From: Firmicutes bacterium UBA1393
Lineage (GTDB): Bacteria > Bacillota > DTU025
Direction of reading: 5' to 3'
NCBI GenBank assembly: GCA_002305255.1
Contig: DBQN01000040.1
Location: 27,845-34,348 of the forward strand
DNA length: 6,504 bases
Below are positions 1 through 5,238 of the stretch, in pieces. Below the pieces are notes generated by a model. The model was not told the origin of the DNA. It saw nothing but the letters and a program-made list of their open reading frames with translations, and did no database searches. Positions within the stretch are counted from its first letter, which is position 1; each line of letters begins with the position of its first letter. Both the position numbers and the translations under genes were made by a program.

Positions 1-331
1 CCGCCCCCTCCGCCTCCACCAGCACCTGGGGCGACGACGCCTTGAGGGCGTTGTATGCGGCCATGGCATCACCCGGCGCGCGCGGCGCACCACCCACATA
101 GTGCACGCGCACATCTACACCTGACGCCAGGAGGTGACGGGCGGCCACAGCTCCGTCGCCGCCGTTGTTGCCTGTACCCGCAACGACGCACACGCGCGAC
201 GCGCCTATGAGGCGCACCGCGCGAGCTACTGCCGCTCCGGCGTTCTCCATGAGTTGAAGTCCGGCTACCTGCCAGAGCTGTGCAGCGCTGGCATCCATCT
301 CCCTGGCCCTTTCGGGGCTAATCAGGATCAC
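1..331 (-). CDS. nnrE: NAD(P)H-hydrate epimerase, N-terminal part (gene runs off the window)
   Basis: This is the YjeF N-terminal (NnrE) domain, which interconverts the R and S forms of damaged, hydrated NAD(P)H so that a dehydratase can repair it in the cytoplasm. About 110 residues are present and the C-terminus is lost at base 1. Visible motifs are an N-terminal ISPERAREMD segment, LMENAG at about 27-32, and the glycine-rich loop AGTGNNGGDG at about 51-60 followed by AVAARHL. The chosen start is GTG at 331-329, because GGGAGGGAG lies just upstream; another in-frame GTG at 337-335 is possible but overlaps that site. The gene overlaps the end of acpS by 14 bases, and acpS-nnrE adjacency is common in clostridia. 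Whether a C-terminal ADP-dependent dehydratase domain is fused cannot be seen here. Confidence 0.93.
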   Translation of the reverse strand, partial: MILISPERAREMDASAAQLWQVAGLQLMENAGAAVARAVRLIGASRVCVVAGTGNNGGDGAVAARHLLASGVDVRVHYVGGAPRAPGDAMAAYNALKASSPQVLVEAEGA

Positions 332-737
332 GCGCACTCCCTCCCAACGCCACCGCAAAGGCGCACGCATAGTGCTCTGTGTGCGACAACGATACCATCA
401 CGTCGGCCACACCCAGTTCTTCGGCATAGGCCTTCGCGGTGCCTCGAAGCACTGCCACCGGGCGACCGACACCATCATGCACCAGCTCGATGTCGATGAA
501 CTCGATGCGGTTCATACCACATCCGAGGCTCTTCATCACCGCTTCCTTCGCGGCAAAGCGCGACGCCAGATGTTGTGATGCGCATCGTTCGCCGCGCCCG
601 ACGGCTCCTTCGAGTTCGCCGGGAGTGAATATCCGCGAGGCCACTCCTGAGGGGGCCTCGCGGGCGATACGTATAAACCGGCGTGTCTCTATGATATCTG
701 TTCCCACGCCGATGACTCGATGACCGGAGGCACTCAT
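318..737 (-). CDS. acpS: Holo-[acyl-carrier-protein] synthase (4'-phosphopantetheinyl transferase)
   Basis: AcpS transfers the 4'-phosphopantetheine arm from coenzyme A to a serine of acyl carrier protein, activating fatty acid synthesis in the cytoplasm. The protein has 139 residues, slightly longer than the usual 115-130 because of short extensions at both ends. The family signature is clear: GVGTDIIE at about 10-17 with the Mg-binding Asp14, SRFAAKEAVMKSLG at about 59-72 with Glu65 as second metal ligand, and SLSHTEHYA at 116-124. The ATG at 737 overlaps the glmM stop as ATGA (4 bases). No good ribosome binding site precedes it, so translation is probably coupled to glmM. A later GTG at the GVGTD motif would cut into the signature and is unlikely. 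Confidence 0.96.
   Translation of the reverse strand: MSASGHRVIGVGTDIIETRRFIRIAREAPSGVASRIFTPGELEGAVGRGERCASQHLASRFAAKEAVMKSLGCGMNRIEFIDIELVHDGVGRPVAVLRGTAKAYAEELGVADVMVSLSHTEHYACAFAVALGGSARDPD
337..345 (-). promoter_or_regulatory. Ribosome binding site of nnrE
   Basis: The minus strand reads GGGAGGGAG here, inside the last codons of acpS, ending 5 bases before the GTG at 331. This strong purine stretch decides the nnrE start within an overlapping gene. Confidence 0.75.
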
Positions 738-2125
738 GACAGCTCGGCCGCAATTACCTTCACGATTCTGTCGACGGCTGCGCGTACGCGACTCTCATCG
801 GGGCCCTCACCCATCACCCTCACCATCGGCTCAGTGCCCGACGGCCTAACGACAAGTCGGCAGTTGGCCCCGAGGGCCTCAGTCTCACAGCCCACCGCGT
901 CGGCTATGGCCTTATTGCCCTTGTAGAGATGCTTGTTTGCTACCTTCACGTTCACAAGCACCTGAGGAAACTTACGCATGATGGTTACAAGCTCCGACAG
1001 GCGCTTGCCCGACGATGCCACGATGGACGCCAGCTCGAGGGCGGTGATGAGGCCGTCGCCTGTGGTGGACTTGTCGAGCATGATGATGTGGCCTGACTGC
1101 TCACCGCCGAGCAGGAGCTTCTTGTCGAGCATCGCCTGAAGCACATATCTGTCGCCGTTCTCCACGACAACCATCTCGACGCCTAGCTTGCCCATGGCTT
1201 CGTGCAGACCAAGATTGCTGTACTGGGTGACGCACAGGGCAGGCCCAGGCAGCTTGCCTTCCCGAAGTCGCCTTGCCGCGCACACCGCCATGATCTGGTC
1301 TCCGTCAACGGCGTTGCCGTGTTCATCTGCGGCAAGCACCCTGTCGGCGTCGCCGTCATGGGCGAATCCTATGTCGGCCCCGAGCTCAGCCACGGCCCTC
1401 TGCATGCCTTCTGCATGAGTCGACCCACAGTTGACGTTTATGTTGTCGCCGTCGGGCGAGGCATTGATCACGCTGACCTTCGCACCCAGCCTGCGGAAGG
1501 CCTCAGGGCTCGTCTGCGAAGACGCCCCGTGCGCACAATCTATCACAACGTGCAGGCCCCTGAGGTCGCCCCCGACAGTGCCAACTGCGAACTCGATGTA
1601 TTCTTCAGCCGCATCGCGCAGTTCGCGCCAGATACCAACTCCCCCGCCCGTAGGTCGAGGCAGGCCGTCGGTCTCGCCCCAGCTGCGCCCGGAGGAGTCC
1701 GCCTGTGCCCCTGCCATGACAGCAGCTTCCATGGCGTCTTCAGTGGCATCAGGTAGCTTGAGTCCATCAGGGCCGAAGAACTTGATTCCGTTGTACTCCA
1801 CGGGGTTATGAGAAGCGGAGATCACGACGCCGGCCGCAGCCGAGTGCGCCACTGTGAGACGGGCGACTGCCGGTGTTGGCACCACGCCCACTCGGAGCGC
1901 GTCGGCGCCGGCTGACGTTATGCCGGCCATAACGGCTGACTCCAGCATACCTGTGGATCTGCGGGTATCGCCGCCCACGACTATCAACGGCCGCCGTCCC
2001 GCTGCCGTCGACTGATCCTCAACCGCGCGTGCCCCGCATGCCCTGCCAAGCCTGAACGCCAGCTCCGGGCTGAGGACGCCATTCGCGATGTCTCTGACTC
2101 CATCGGTGCCAAATAGCCTTGCCAA
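734..2125 (-). CDS. glmM: Phosphoglucosamine mutase
   Basis: GlmM converts glucosamine-6-phosphate to glucosamine-1-phosphate, the step toward UDP-GlcNAc for peptidoglycan. The protein has 463 residues, close to the usual 445-465. Motifs in order are the N-terminal RLFGTDGVR, the phosphoserine loop SASHNP with the catalytic Ser105, the Mg site DGDADR at 257-262, the sugar-recognition GEQSGH at 341-346, and the phosphate-binding RPSGTEP at 427-433 near the end. All key residues are present. The start is TTG at 2125: GGAGGT lies 7 bases upstream and the family N-terminus (M-x-RLFGTDG) begins exactly there. It follows cdaR by 30 bases. In Bacillus, Listeria and Lactococcus GlmM also binds CdaA and lowers its activity, so the linkage to cdaA fits a regulatory role as well as an enzymatic one. 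Confidence 0.98.
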   Translation of the reverse strand: MARLFGTDGVRDIANGVLSPELAFRLGRACGARAVEDQSTAAGRRPLIVVGGDTRRSTGMLESAVMAGITSAGADALRVGVVPTPAVARLTVAHSAAAGVVISASHNPVEYNGIKFFGPDGLKLPDATEDAMEAAVMAGAQADSSGRSWGETDGLPRPTGGGVGIWRELRDAAEEYIEFAVGTVGGDLRGLHVVIDCAHGASSQTSPEAFRRLGAKVSVINASPDGDNINVNCGSTHAEGMQRAVAELGADIGFAHDGDADRVLAADEHGNAVDGDQIMAVCAARRLREGKLPGPALCVTQYSNLGLHEAMGKLGVEMVVVENGDRYVLQAMLDKKLLLGGEQSGHIIMLDKSTTGDGLITALELASIVASSGKRLSELVTIMRKFPQVLVNVKVANKHLYKGNKAIADAVGCETEALGANCRLVVRPSGTEPMVRVMGEGPDESRVRAAVDRIVKVIAAELS

Positions 2126-2132
2126 GCTCTCG

Positions 2133-2138
2133 ACCTCC
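2133..2138 (-). promoter_or_regulatory. Ribosome binding site of glmM
   Basis: GGAGGT on the minus strand, 7 bases before the TTG at 2125. It supports this non-ATG start. Confidence 0.8.
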
Positions 2139-2155
2139 AGTGAATTTAGACTGCA

Positions 2156-2890
2156 CTATCTGAGTGCTTCGGAGTCACGATCTAGCGTCAACACGAGTTG
2201 CTCTGAGACTGAGTCGCCGGATGGAGCGGTTGCGGCGATGGCCCCGCCGATCTGCAGCATAGTGCTGCCGGCAGGCGGCGAGTAACCGGCAACTAACAGA
2301 ATGGTAACCGCCCCTGGGAAGGCGCTGACACCGGGCACAGCCACACCATGTTCGTCTACGGCTATCACAGTCGCTGTCGAATCGCTGATAGACACAGCCA
2401 CTGCCCTGTCTACCTGTGCCAGGGCGCTCGCCGGCCCTTCGAGCTCAACGCTGGCCGGCACCGCAGAGAAGCCGGGCGGAGCCTCTACGTCAAGCGCCAG
2501 GCGATCGATCTTCTCAAGCTCGATTAGGATCCTGCCAGGCGGGTTAACCAGCTCGAACGGGATGGGTGCCGCGACTACCGGAGCCACCGAGTGCTTGCCC
2601 GGGCCAAATCCGGCGAGGTCACAGGTGGCGGTGACAGTCGGTAGATCTCCCGACTCGAGCTCCTTCGGACCGCGCAACCGGGCCGACACGTAATCGGGCA
2701 TGCTCACAACGCGCACGTTTCCGGCGACGTTGATGGCTTCCACCGGCGCCTGAATCACCGCATCAAACGTAAGCACCGGAGATGTGCGGCTTCGGTCGCT
2801 GATGGCCACGCCCCACACCACGAACGCGACGACGATGGCGAGCACCTTCAATGATGTGTTTACAGTAATGCCCTTACTTGGCGCGGCCAC
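2156..2890 (-). CDS. cdaR: CdaR, YbbR-domain regulator of diadenylate cyclase
   Basis: CdaR is a membrane-anchored protein with extracytoplasmic YbbR domains that binds CdaA and modulates c-di-AMP synthesis. As called here it has 244 residues: a short basic N-terminus, one membrane segment at about 14-30 (LKVLAIVVAFVVWGVAI), then a clear YbbR domain at about 40-125 (containing the typical SARLRGPKEL stretch), a second, weaker one up to about 200, and a polar tail. B. subtilis CdaR has four YbbR domains and about 480 residues, so this is a short version. The start is GTG at 2890, which has AAGGGGG 7 bases upstream and sits just before the membrane segment. A longer frame is open up to 2971, but it would add a cysteine-rich stretch that is only the cdaA tail read in another frame. 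The gene overlaps cdaA by 17 bases. Confidence 0.93.
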   Translation of the reverse strand: MAAPSKGITVNTSLKVLAIVVAFVVWGVAISDRSRTSPVLTFDAVIQAPVEAINVAGNVRVVSMPDYVSARLRGPKELESGDLPTVTATCDLAGFGPGKHSVAPVVAAPIPFELVNPPGRILIELEKIDRLALDVEAPPGFSAVPASVELEGPASALAQVDRAVAVSISDSTATVIAVDEHGVAVPGVSAFPGAVTILLVAGYSPPAGSTMLQIGGAIAATAPSGDSVSEQLVLTLDRDSEALR

Positions 2891-3710
2891 GTGATCGCCC
2901 CCTTGGTCGCCAGAACTTGCGCTCGCGCGAGTCAAGGCCAAACAACACGCGCAACCGCTCACGCATTTCATTGTGCCCCAGGTCTCGATGGAGTTGCCCT
3001 TCCGACGCCAGGGAGATGCCTCCGGTCTCCTCCGATACGACGACCATCACGGCGTCAGTGCGCTCACTCATGCCGAGGGCGGCTCTGTGCCTGGTGCCCA
3101 GCTTCGTGCCTGATGAGTGTGCCTCCGACAGCGGCAGAACACATGCAGCAGCCAGGATCCTGTTTCCTCTTATCACGACGGCGCCGTCGTGCAATGGCGT
3201 GTGCGGCGAAAACACGTTGACTAGGAGTTCCGCCGATACGAGGGCATCGAGCTTCACCCCAGACTCCGTGATCTCTCCGGTGCCTGTAGCCCGCTCTATG
3301 ACGATGAGCGCGCCAATGAAGTCGCGGCTCATGGCCTCGGCCGCCCGCGCCACCTCGCGAAGCACCCGCTCAGTCTCCTCCAGGCCGGGCCCGCGCAACG
3401 ACGCCGCGAATATCTTGCCCCGGCCGAGCTGGTCGAGGGCCCTTCGTATCTCCGGCTGGAAGACTACGGGTATGCCCACGATGGCCATGGTGGTCACCTG
3501 CTTGAGCAACCACGCCAGGGCCTCGAGCCTAAGCAGACCGGCTAGAAGGTTGGCGGCATATAGGATCAGCAGACCGTTGAGCAGGCTAACGGCCTGTGTG
3601 CCTTTGAGCGACCTGAGCAGGAAGTACACCATAGTAGCCACGACCGCGATATCCGCGGCCGTGGTGAGGACACCCATGGGACTCACCGAAGACCAGTCGA
3701 ACAGGCCCAA
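2874..3710 (-). CDS. cdaA: CdaA diadenylate cyclase (membrane-bound, DisA_N domain)
   Basis: CdaA condenses two ATP into the second messenger c-di-AMP, which controls potassium and osmolyte transport and cell-wall homeostasis. The protein has 278 residues (the family is usually about 270-285). Three hydrophobic helices span about 15-34, 39-60 and 66-84. They are followed by FQPEIRRALDQLGRGK at 84-99 and the DisA_N catalytic domain, with both signature motifs intact: LHDGAVVI (DGA at 175-177) and GTRHRA (RHR at 207-209). The C-terminus is arginine-rich (RERKFWRPRGRSRGRAK). The start is TTG at 3710, the first possible codon after an in-frame stop; it gives an N-terminus of family-like length but its ribosome binding site is weak. 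ATG at 3677, with GGTGAG upstream, is an alternative. The gene begins 8 bases after the HAD gene ends and overlaps cdaR at its end. Confidence 0.97.
   Translation of the reverse strand: MGLFDWSSVSPMGVLTTAADIAVVATMVYFLLRSLKGTQAVSLLNGLLILYAANLLAGLLRLEALAWLLKQVTTMAIVGIPVVFQPEIRRALDQLGRGKIFAASLRGPGLEETERVLREVARAAEAMSRDFIGALIVIERATGTGEITESGVKLDALVSAELLVNVFSPHTPLHDGAVVIRGNRILAAACVLPLSEAHSSGTKLGTRHRAALGMSERTDAVMVVVSEETGGISLASEGQLHRDLGHNEMRERLRVLFGLDSRERKFWRPRGRSRGRAK
2898..2904 (-). promoter_or_regulatory. Ribosome binding site of cdaR
   Basis: AAGGGGG on the minus strand, within the last codons of cdaA and 7 bases before the GTG at 2890. It favours this start over any further upstream. Confidence 0.65.
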
Positions 3711-3718
3711 ACCCTAAC

Positions 3719-4519
3719 TCACGCTCCACATAGGCCGAATCGGCGAAATGCGGCAGCCACGCCGTTGTCGTCATTGCTCGCGGTCACGTGATCCGCGACC
3801 GCCTTAACAGTTGGTGAAGCATTTGCCACCGCGACGCTGATGCCGGCAGCCTTCAGCATGTCAATGTCGTTTTCGGAGTCACCTATGGCCATCGTCTCAG
3901 AGATGCTTATTCCCAGACTGGCCGCAAGATGCTCAAGGGCTGCGCCCTTGGATGCGCGCGCATTGACTATCTCCAGAAGGCCCGGCTGCGAACGCATGAC
4001 GTTCAGAGACGGACCTGCCATCTGCCTGATCATAGGTTCAATCGCGAGGATACGCTCTTCGGTATCGAGCACGAGATACTTCATGGACTCTCTCGAGGCA
4101 AACTCCTCAAGGTCGGGCAGGATCCTCGCCACGCTGGCATACTTCGCCTCATAGTCGGAGGTGGGCTGGCTCTTGCGCACGGCATACATCACATCGTCGA
4201 AGTAGGCGTGGAACACCAGTCCCCAATCTGACAACAGCCTCACTATGCGCCGGCCCTCTTCAACCGGAACCGGCATGCGCAACAGCTCCGGCCCTGTCGC
4301 GCTCATCCTCACCCACGCGCCATTGTAGCTGGCGATGGGCAGATCGGACCCAAGGGGAGCCGACACTGCAACGGCCGTGGAGTGCATTCGCCCGGTGGCG
4401 ATGGCCACGACCACGCCCCTAGCTCTCGCTTCGCGCACCGCATGTATGTTCTCCTGGCTTATCAGCCGATTCGAGTCGAGGGTCGTGCCATCGAGGTCCA
4501 GCGTAACAAGCTTGATCAC
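3719..4519 (-). CDS. Cof-type HAD-superfamily hydrolase (subclass IIB phosphatase)
   Basis: This is a 266-residue cytoplasmic phosphatase of the HAD superfamily, Cof/IIB type, the usual length for the family. All four motifs are present: motif I TLDLDGTTL with Asp8 (nucleophile) and Asp10, motif II IATGR with Thr42, motif III Lys191 in ARASKGAAL, and motif IV IGDSENDIDML with Asp214 and Asp218. The region between motifs II and III (about 80-185) is the C2B cap, which sets the substrate. Relatives act on sugar phosphates, nucleotides, PLP or FMN precursors; the actual substrate cannot be read from the sequence. The start is GTG at 4519, with GGAG 5 bases upstream, overlapping the preceding gene's stop as GTGA, so translation is probably coupled. 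The location next to glmM might hint at a phosphosugar substrate, but that is speculation. Confidence 0.95.
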   Translation of the reverse strand: MIKLVTLDLDGTTLDSNRLISQENIHAVREARARGVVVAIATGRMHSTAVAVSAPLGSDLPIASYNGAWVRMSATGPELLRMPVPVEEGRRIVRLLSDWGLVFHAYFDDVMYAVRKSQPTSDYEAKYASVARILPDLEEFASRESMKYLVLDTEERILAIEPMIRQMAGPSLNVMRSQPGLLEIVNARASKGAALEHLAASLGISISETMAIGDSENDIDMLKAAGISVAVANASPTVKAVADHVTASNDDNGVAAAFRRFGLCGA

Positions 4520-4908
4520 CGTTTCTCCGAGCCTCCGAACACCAGGTTCGTTATGCCCCCGGCCGCTGCCAGCAACACGGCCGACAGGGCCAACCCGAGC
4601 AGACGCGACGGAAAGCCGAAGCCCCCGGCGAGCACCCAGTCAGCGATGAGCAGCACCACGAGGTTGGCACCCACAGCGAAGATGACGAGGGCTAAGTCTC
4701 TTTCTGGAAGACTGAAGAGACCGAAGATTCCTCGCATGAACGTGTTGATGAGCCCCACTCCCGCCGCCGCGAACAGCACCGCACCGAGACCGAGAATCTC
4801 GATGAGGCGCCCGCCTCGGAAGGGGATGAACGAGATGACCAGCAGCGCCAGGGCGTTCGCCAGCCACCTGGCAACCCATGAGGGCATCACGACGTTGTGC
4901 TTGTCCAC
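4516..4908 (-). CDS. YvlD-like membrane protein (phage holin family 4 superfamily)
   Basis: This small integral membrane protein has 130 residues and about four hydrophobic segments, at roughly 14-29, 36-56, 70-95 and 102-124. The layout, with WLANALALLVISFIPF near the start, GLINTFMRGIFGLFSLP in the middle and a GLALSAVLL segment near the end, matches the YvlD / Phage_holin_4_2 family. Despite the name, most members are chromosomal and not lysis proteins; B. subtilis yvlD sits in the SigW-controlled yvlABCD operon, and its biochemical role is unknown. The start is GTG at 4908 with GGAGGT 7 bases upstream; ATG at 4887 is a poorer alternative. It follows the PspC gene with a 54-base gap that holds a hairpin, and its stop overlaps the next start. 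Family placement rests on topology and motif resemblance, not on an alignment. Confidence 0.85.
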   Translation of the reverse strand: MDKHNVVMPSWVARWLANALALLVISFIPFRGGRLIEILGLGAVLFAAAGVGLINTFMRGIFGLFSLPERDLALVIFAVGANLVVLLIADWVLAGGFGFPSRLLGLALSAVLLAAAGGITNLVFGGSEKR

Positions 4909-4909
4909 T

Positions 4910-4927
4910 CACGACACCTCCACGACA
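4910..4927. repeat. Short direct repeat flanking a ribosome binding site
   Basis: TGTCGTG occurs twice on the minus strand (4927-4921 and 4916-4910, 11 bases apart), overlapping the two edges of the GGAGGT site. It may be chance or a recent small duplication; no function can be assigned. Confidence 0.4.
4916..4921 (-). promoter_or_regulatory. Ribosome binding site of the YvlD-like gene
   Basis: GGAGGT on the minus strand, 7 bases before the GTG at 4908. It is preceded by a strong hairpin (4928-4951) that ends 6 bases upstream. Confidence 0.75.
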
Positions 4928-4951
4928 GGTGCCCGCGCAGGAGCGGGCACC
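4928..4951 (-). other. Intercistronic RNA hairpin between the PspC and YvlD-like genes
   Basis: A perfect 9-base inverted repeat (GGTGCCCGC / GCGGGCACC) surrounds a 6-base loop. It lies between the stop codon at 4963 and the ribosome binding site at 4921. The stem is GC-rich and should be stable in RNA. On the minus strand it is followed by TGTCGTGGAGG and not by a run of T, so it is not a standard intrinsic terminator. It could slow ribosomes or RNA polymerase, set an RNA processing or stability boundary, or weaken expression of the downstream genes; these are inferences. Confidence 0.65.
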
Positions 4952-4962
4952 CAACGGCCGCA

Positions 4963-5160
4963 TCAGCTGATCCGCTCTTCAGGGATGACGAACCAGCATA
5001 CAAGATACAGAGTAACTCCGGGAAACCCGGCTGTGAACACCGTCAGGGCAGCCCAGATCAGCCTGACTACAGAGGGATCCATCCCTAGGTAGTTGGCGAT
5101 GCCCCCGCACACGCCGCCAAGAACCCTTTCACGTATTGACCGAGTCAATCGCTTTGCCAA
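4963..5160 (-). CDS. PspC-domain membrane protein (YvlC-like)
   Basis: This small protein of about 65 residues is essentially a single PspC domain. It has the typical opening LTRSIRERVLGGVCGGIA, then NYLGMDPSVVRLIW, one or two closely spaced hydrophobic segments (about 30-58) and the terminal FVIPEE. PspC domains belong to phage-shock and envelope-stress systems, and B. subtilis yvlC has the same position next to yvlB and yvlD. The start chosen is TTG at 5160, because GGAGGT at 5175-5170 lies 9 bases upstream and the resulting AKRLTRS opening is typical of the family. An in-frame ATG at 5187 would add nine residues but has no ribosome binding site. The 78-base gap to the preceding gene is the longest in the window and shows no clear promoter or terminator. 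Confidence 0.92.
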   Translation of the reverse strand: MAKRLTRSIRERVLGGVCGGIANYLGMDPSVVRLIWAALTVFTAGFPGVTLYLVCWFVIPEERIS

Positions 5161-5169
5161 ACCGAGCAC

Positions 5170-5175
5170 ACCTCC
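5170..5175 (-). promoter_or_regulatory. Ribosome binding site of the PspC-domain gene
   Basis: GGAGGT on the minus strand, 9 bases before the TTG at 5160. It lies inside the longer frame that starts at ATG 5187, which argues for the shorter protein. Confidence 0.65.
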
Positions 5176-5238
5176 ATGGCCGCGCATAAAATGACTATTC
5201 TACTGCTCGTCTCGCTAATCCTCTAGGACTGGCAACAC

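Noticed and set aside
1202..1756. Plus-strand open frame of 184 codons inside glmM
   Set aside because: It is antisense to conserved GlmM sequence and shows no family features or plausible neighbours.
2891..2971. Extended N-terminus of cdaR reading up to 2971
   Set aside because: The added residues are the cdaA C-terminal codons in another frame and put a cysteine-rich stretch before the membrane helix. GTG 2890 has a good ribosome binding site and gives a normal CdaR opening.
2878..3717. Long open frame (279 codons) on the plus strand opposite cdaA
   Set aside because: It mirrors cdaA almost end to end. CdaA has intact DGA and RHR motifs, while the plus-strand product has no recognisable domain and is the typical Arg/Ser/Pro-rich shadow of a high-GC gene.
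4516..4908. Phage lysis holin or prophage remnant
   Set aside because: Only the family name suggests phage. No other phage genes are present, and the neighbours match the chromosomal yvlBCD arrangement.
4928..4951. Intrinsic transcription terminator
   Set aside because: The stem is strong but has no T-run on its 3' side on the minus strand, and downstream genes are tightly packed, so a full terminator is unlikely.
5197..5225. Possible internal promoter before the PspC gene (TAGAAT at 5202-5197)
   Set aside because: The -10-like hexamer has only a 3-of-6 match to a -35 hexamer at the right spacing, and no extracytoplasmic-sigma-type pair was seen. This is too weak to call.
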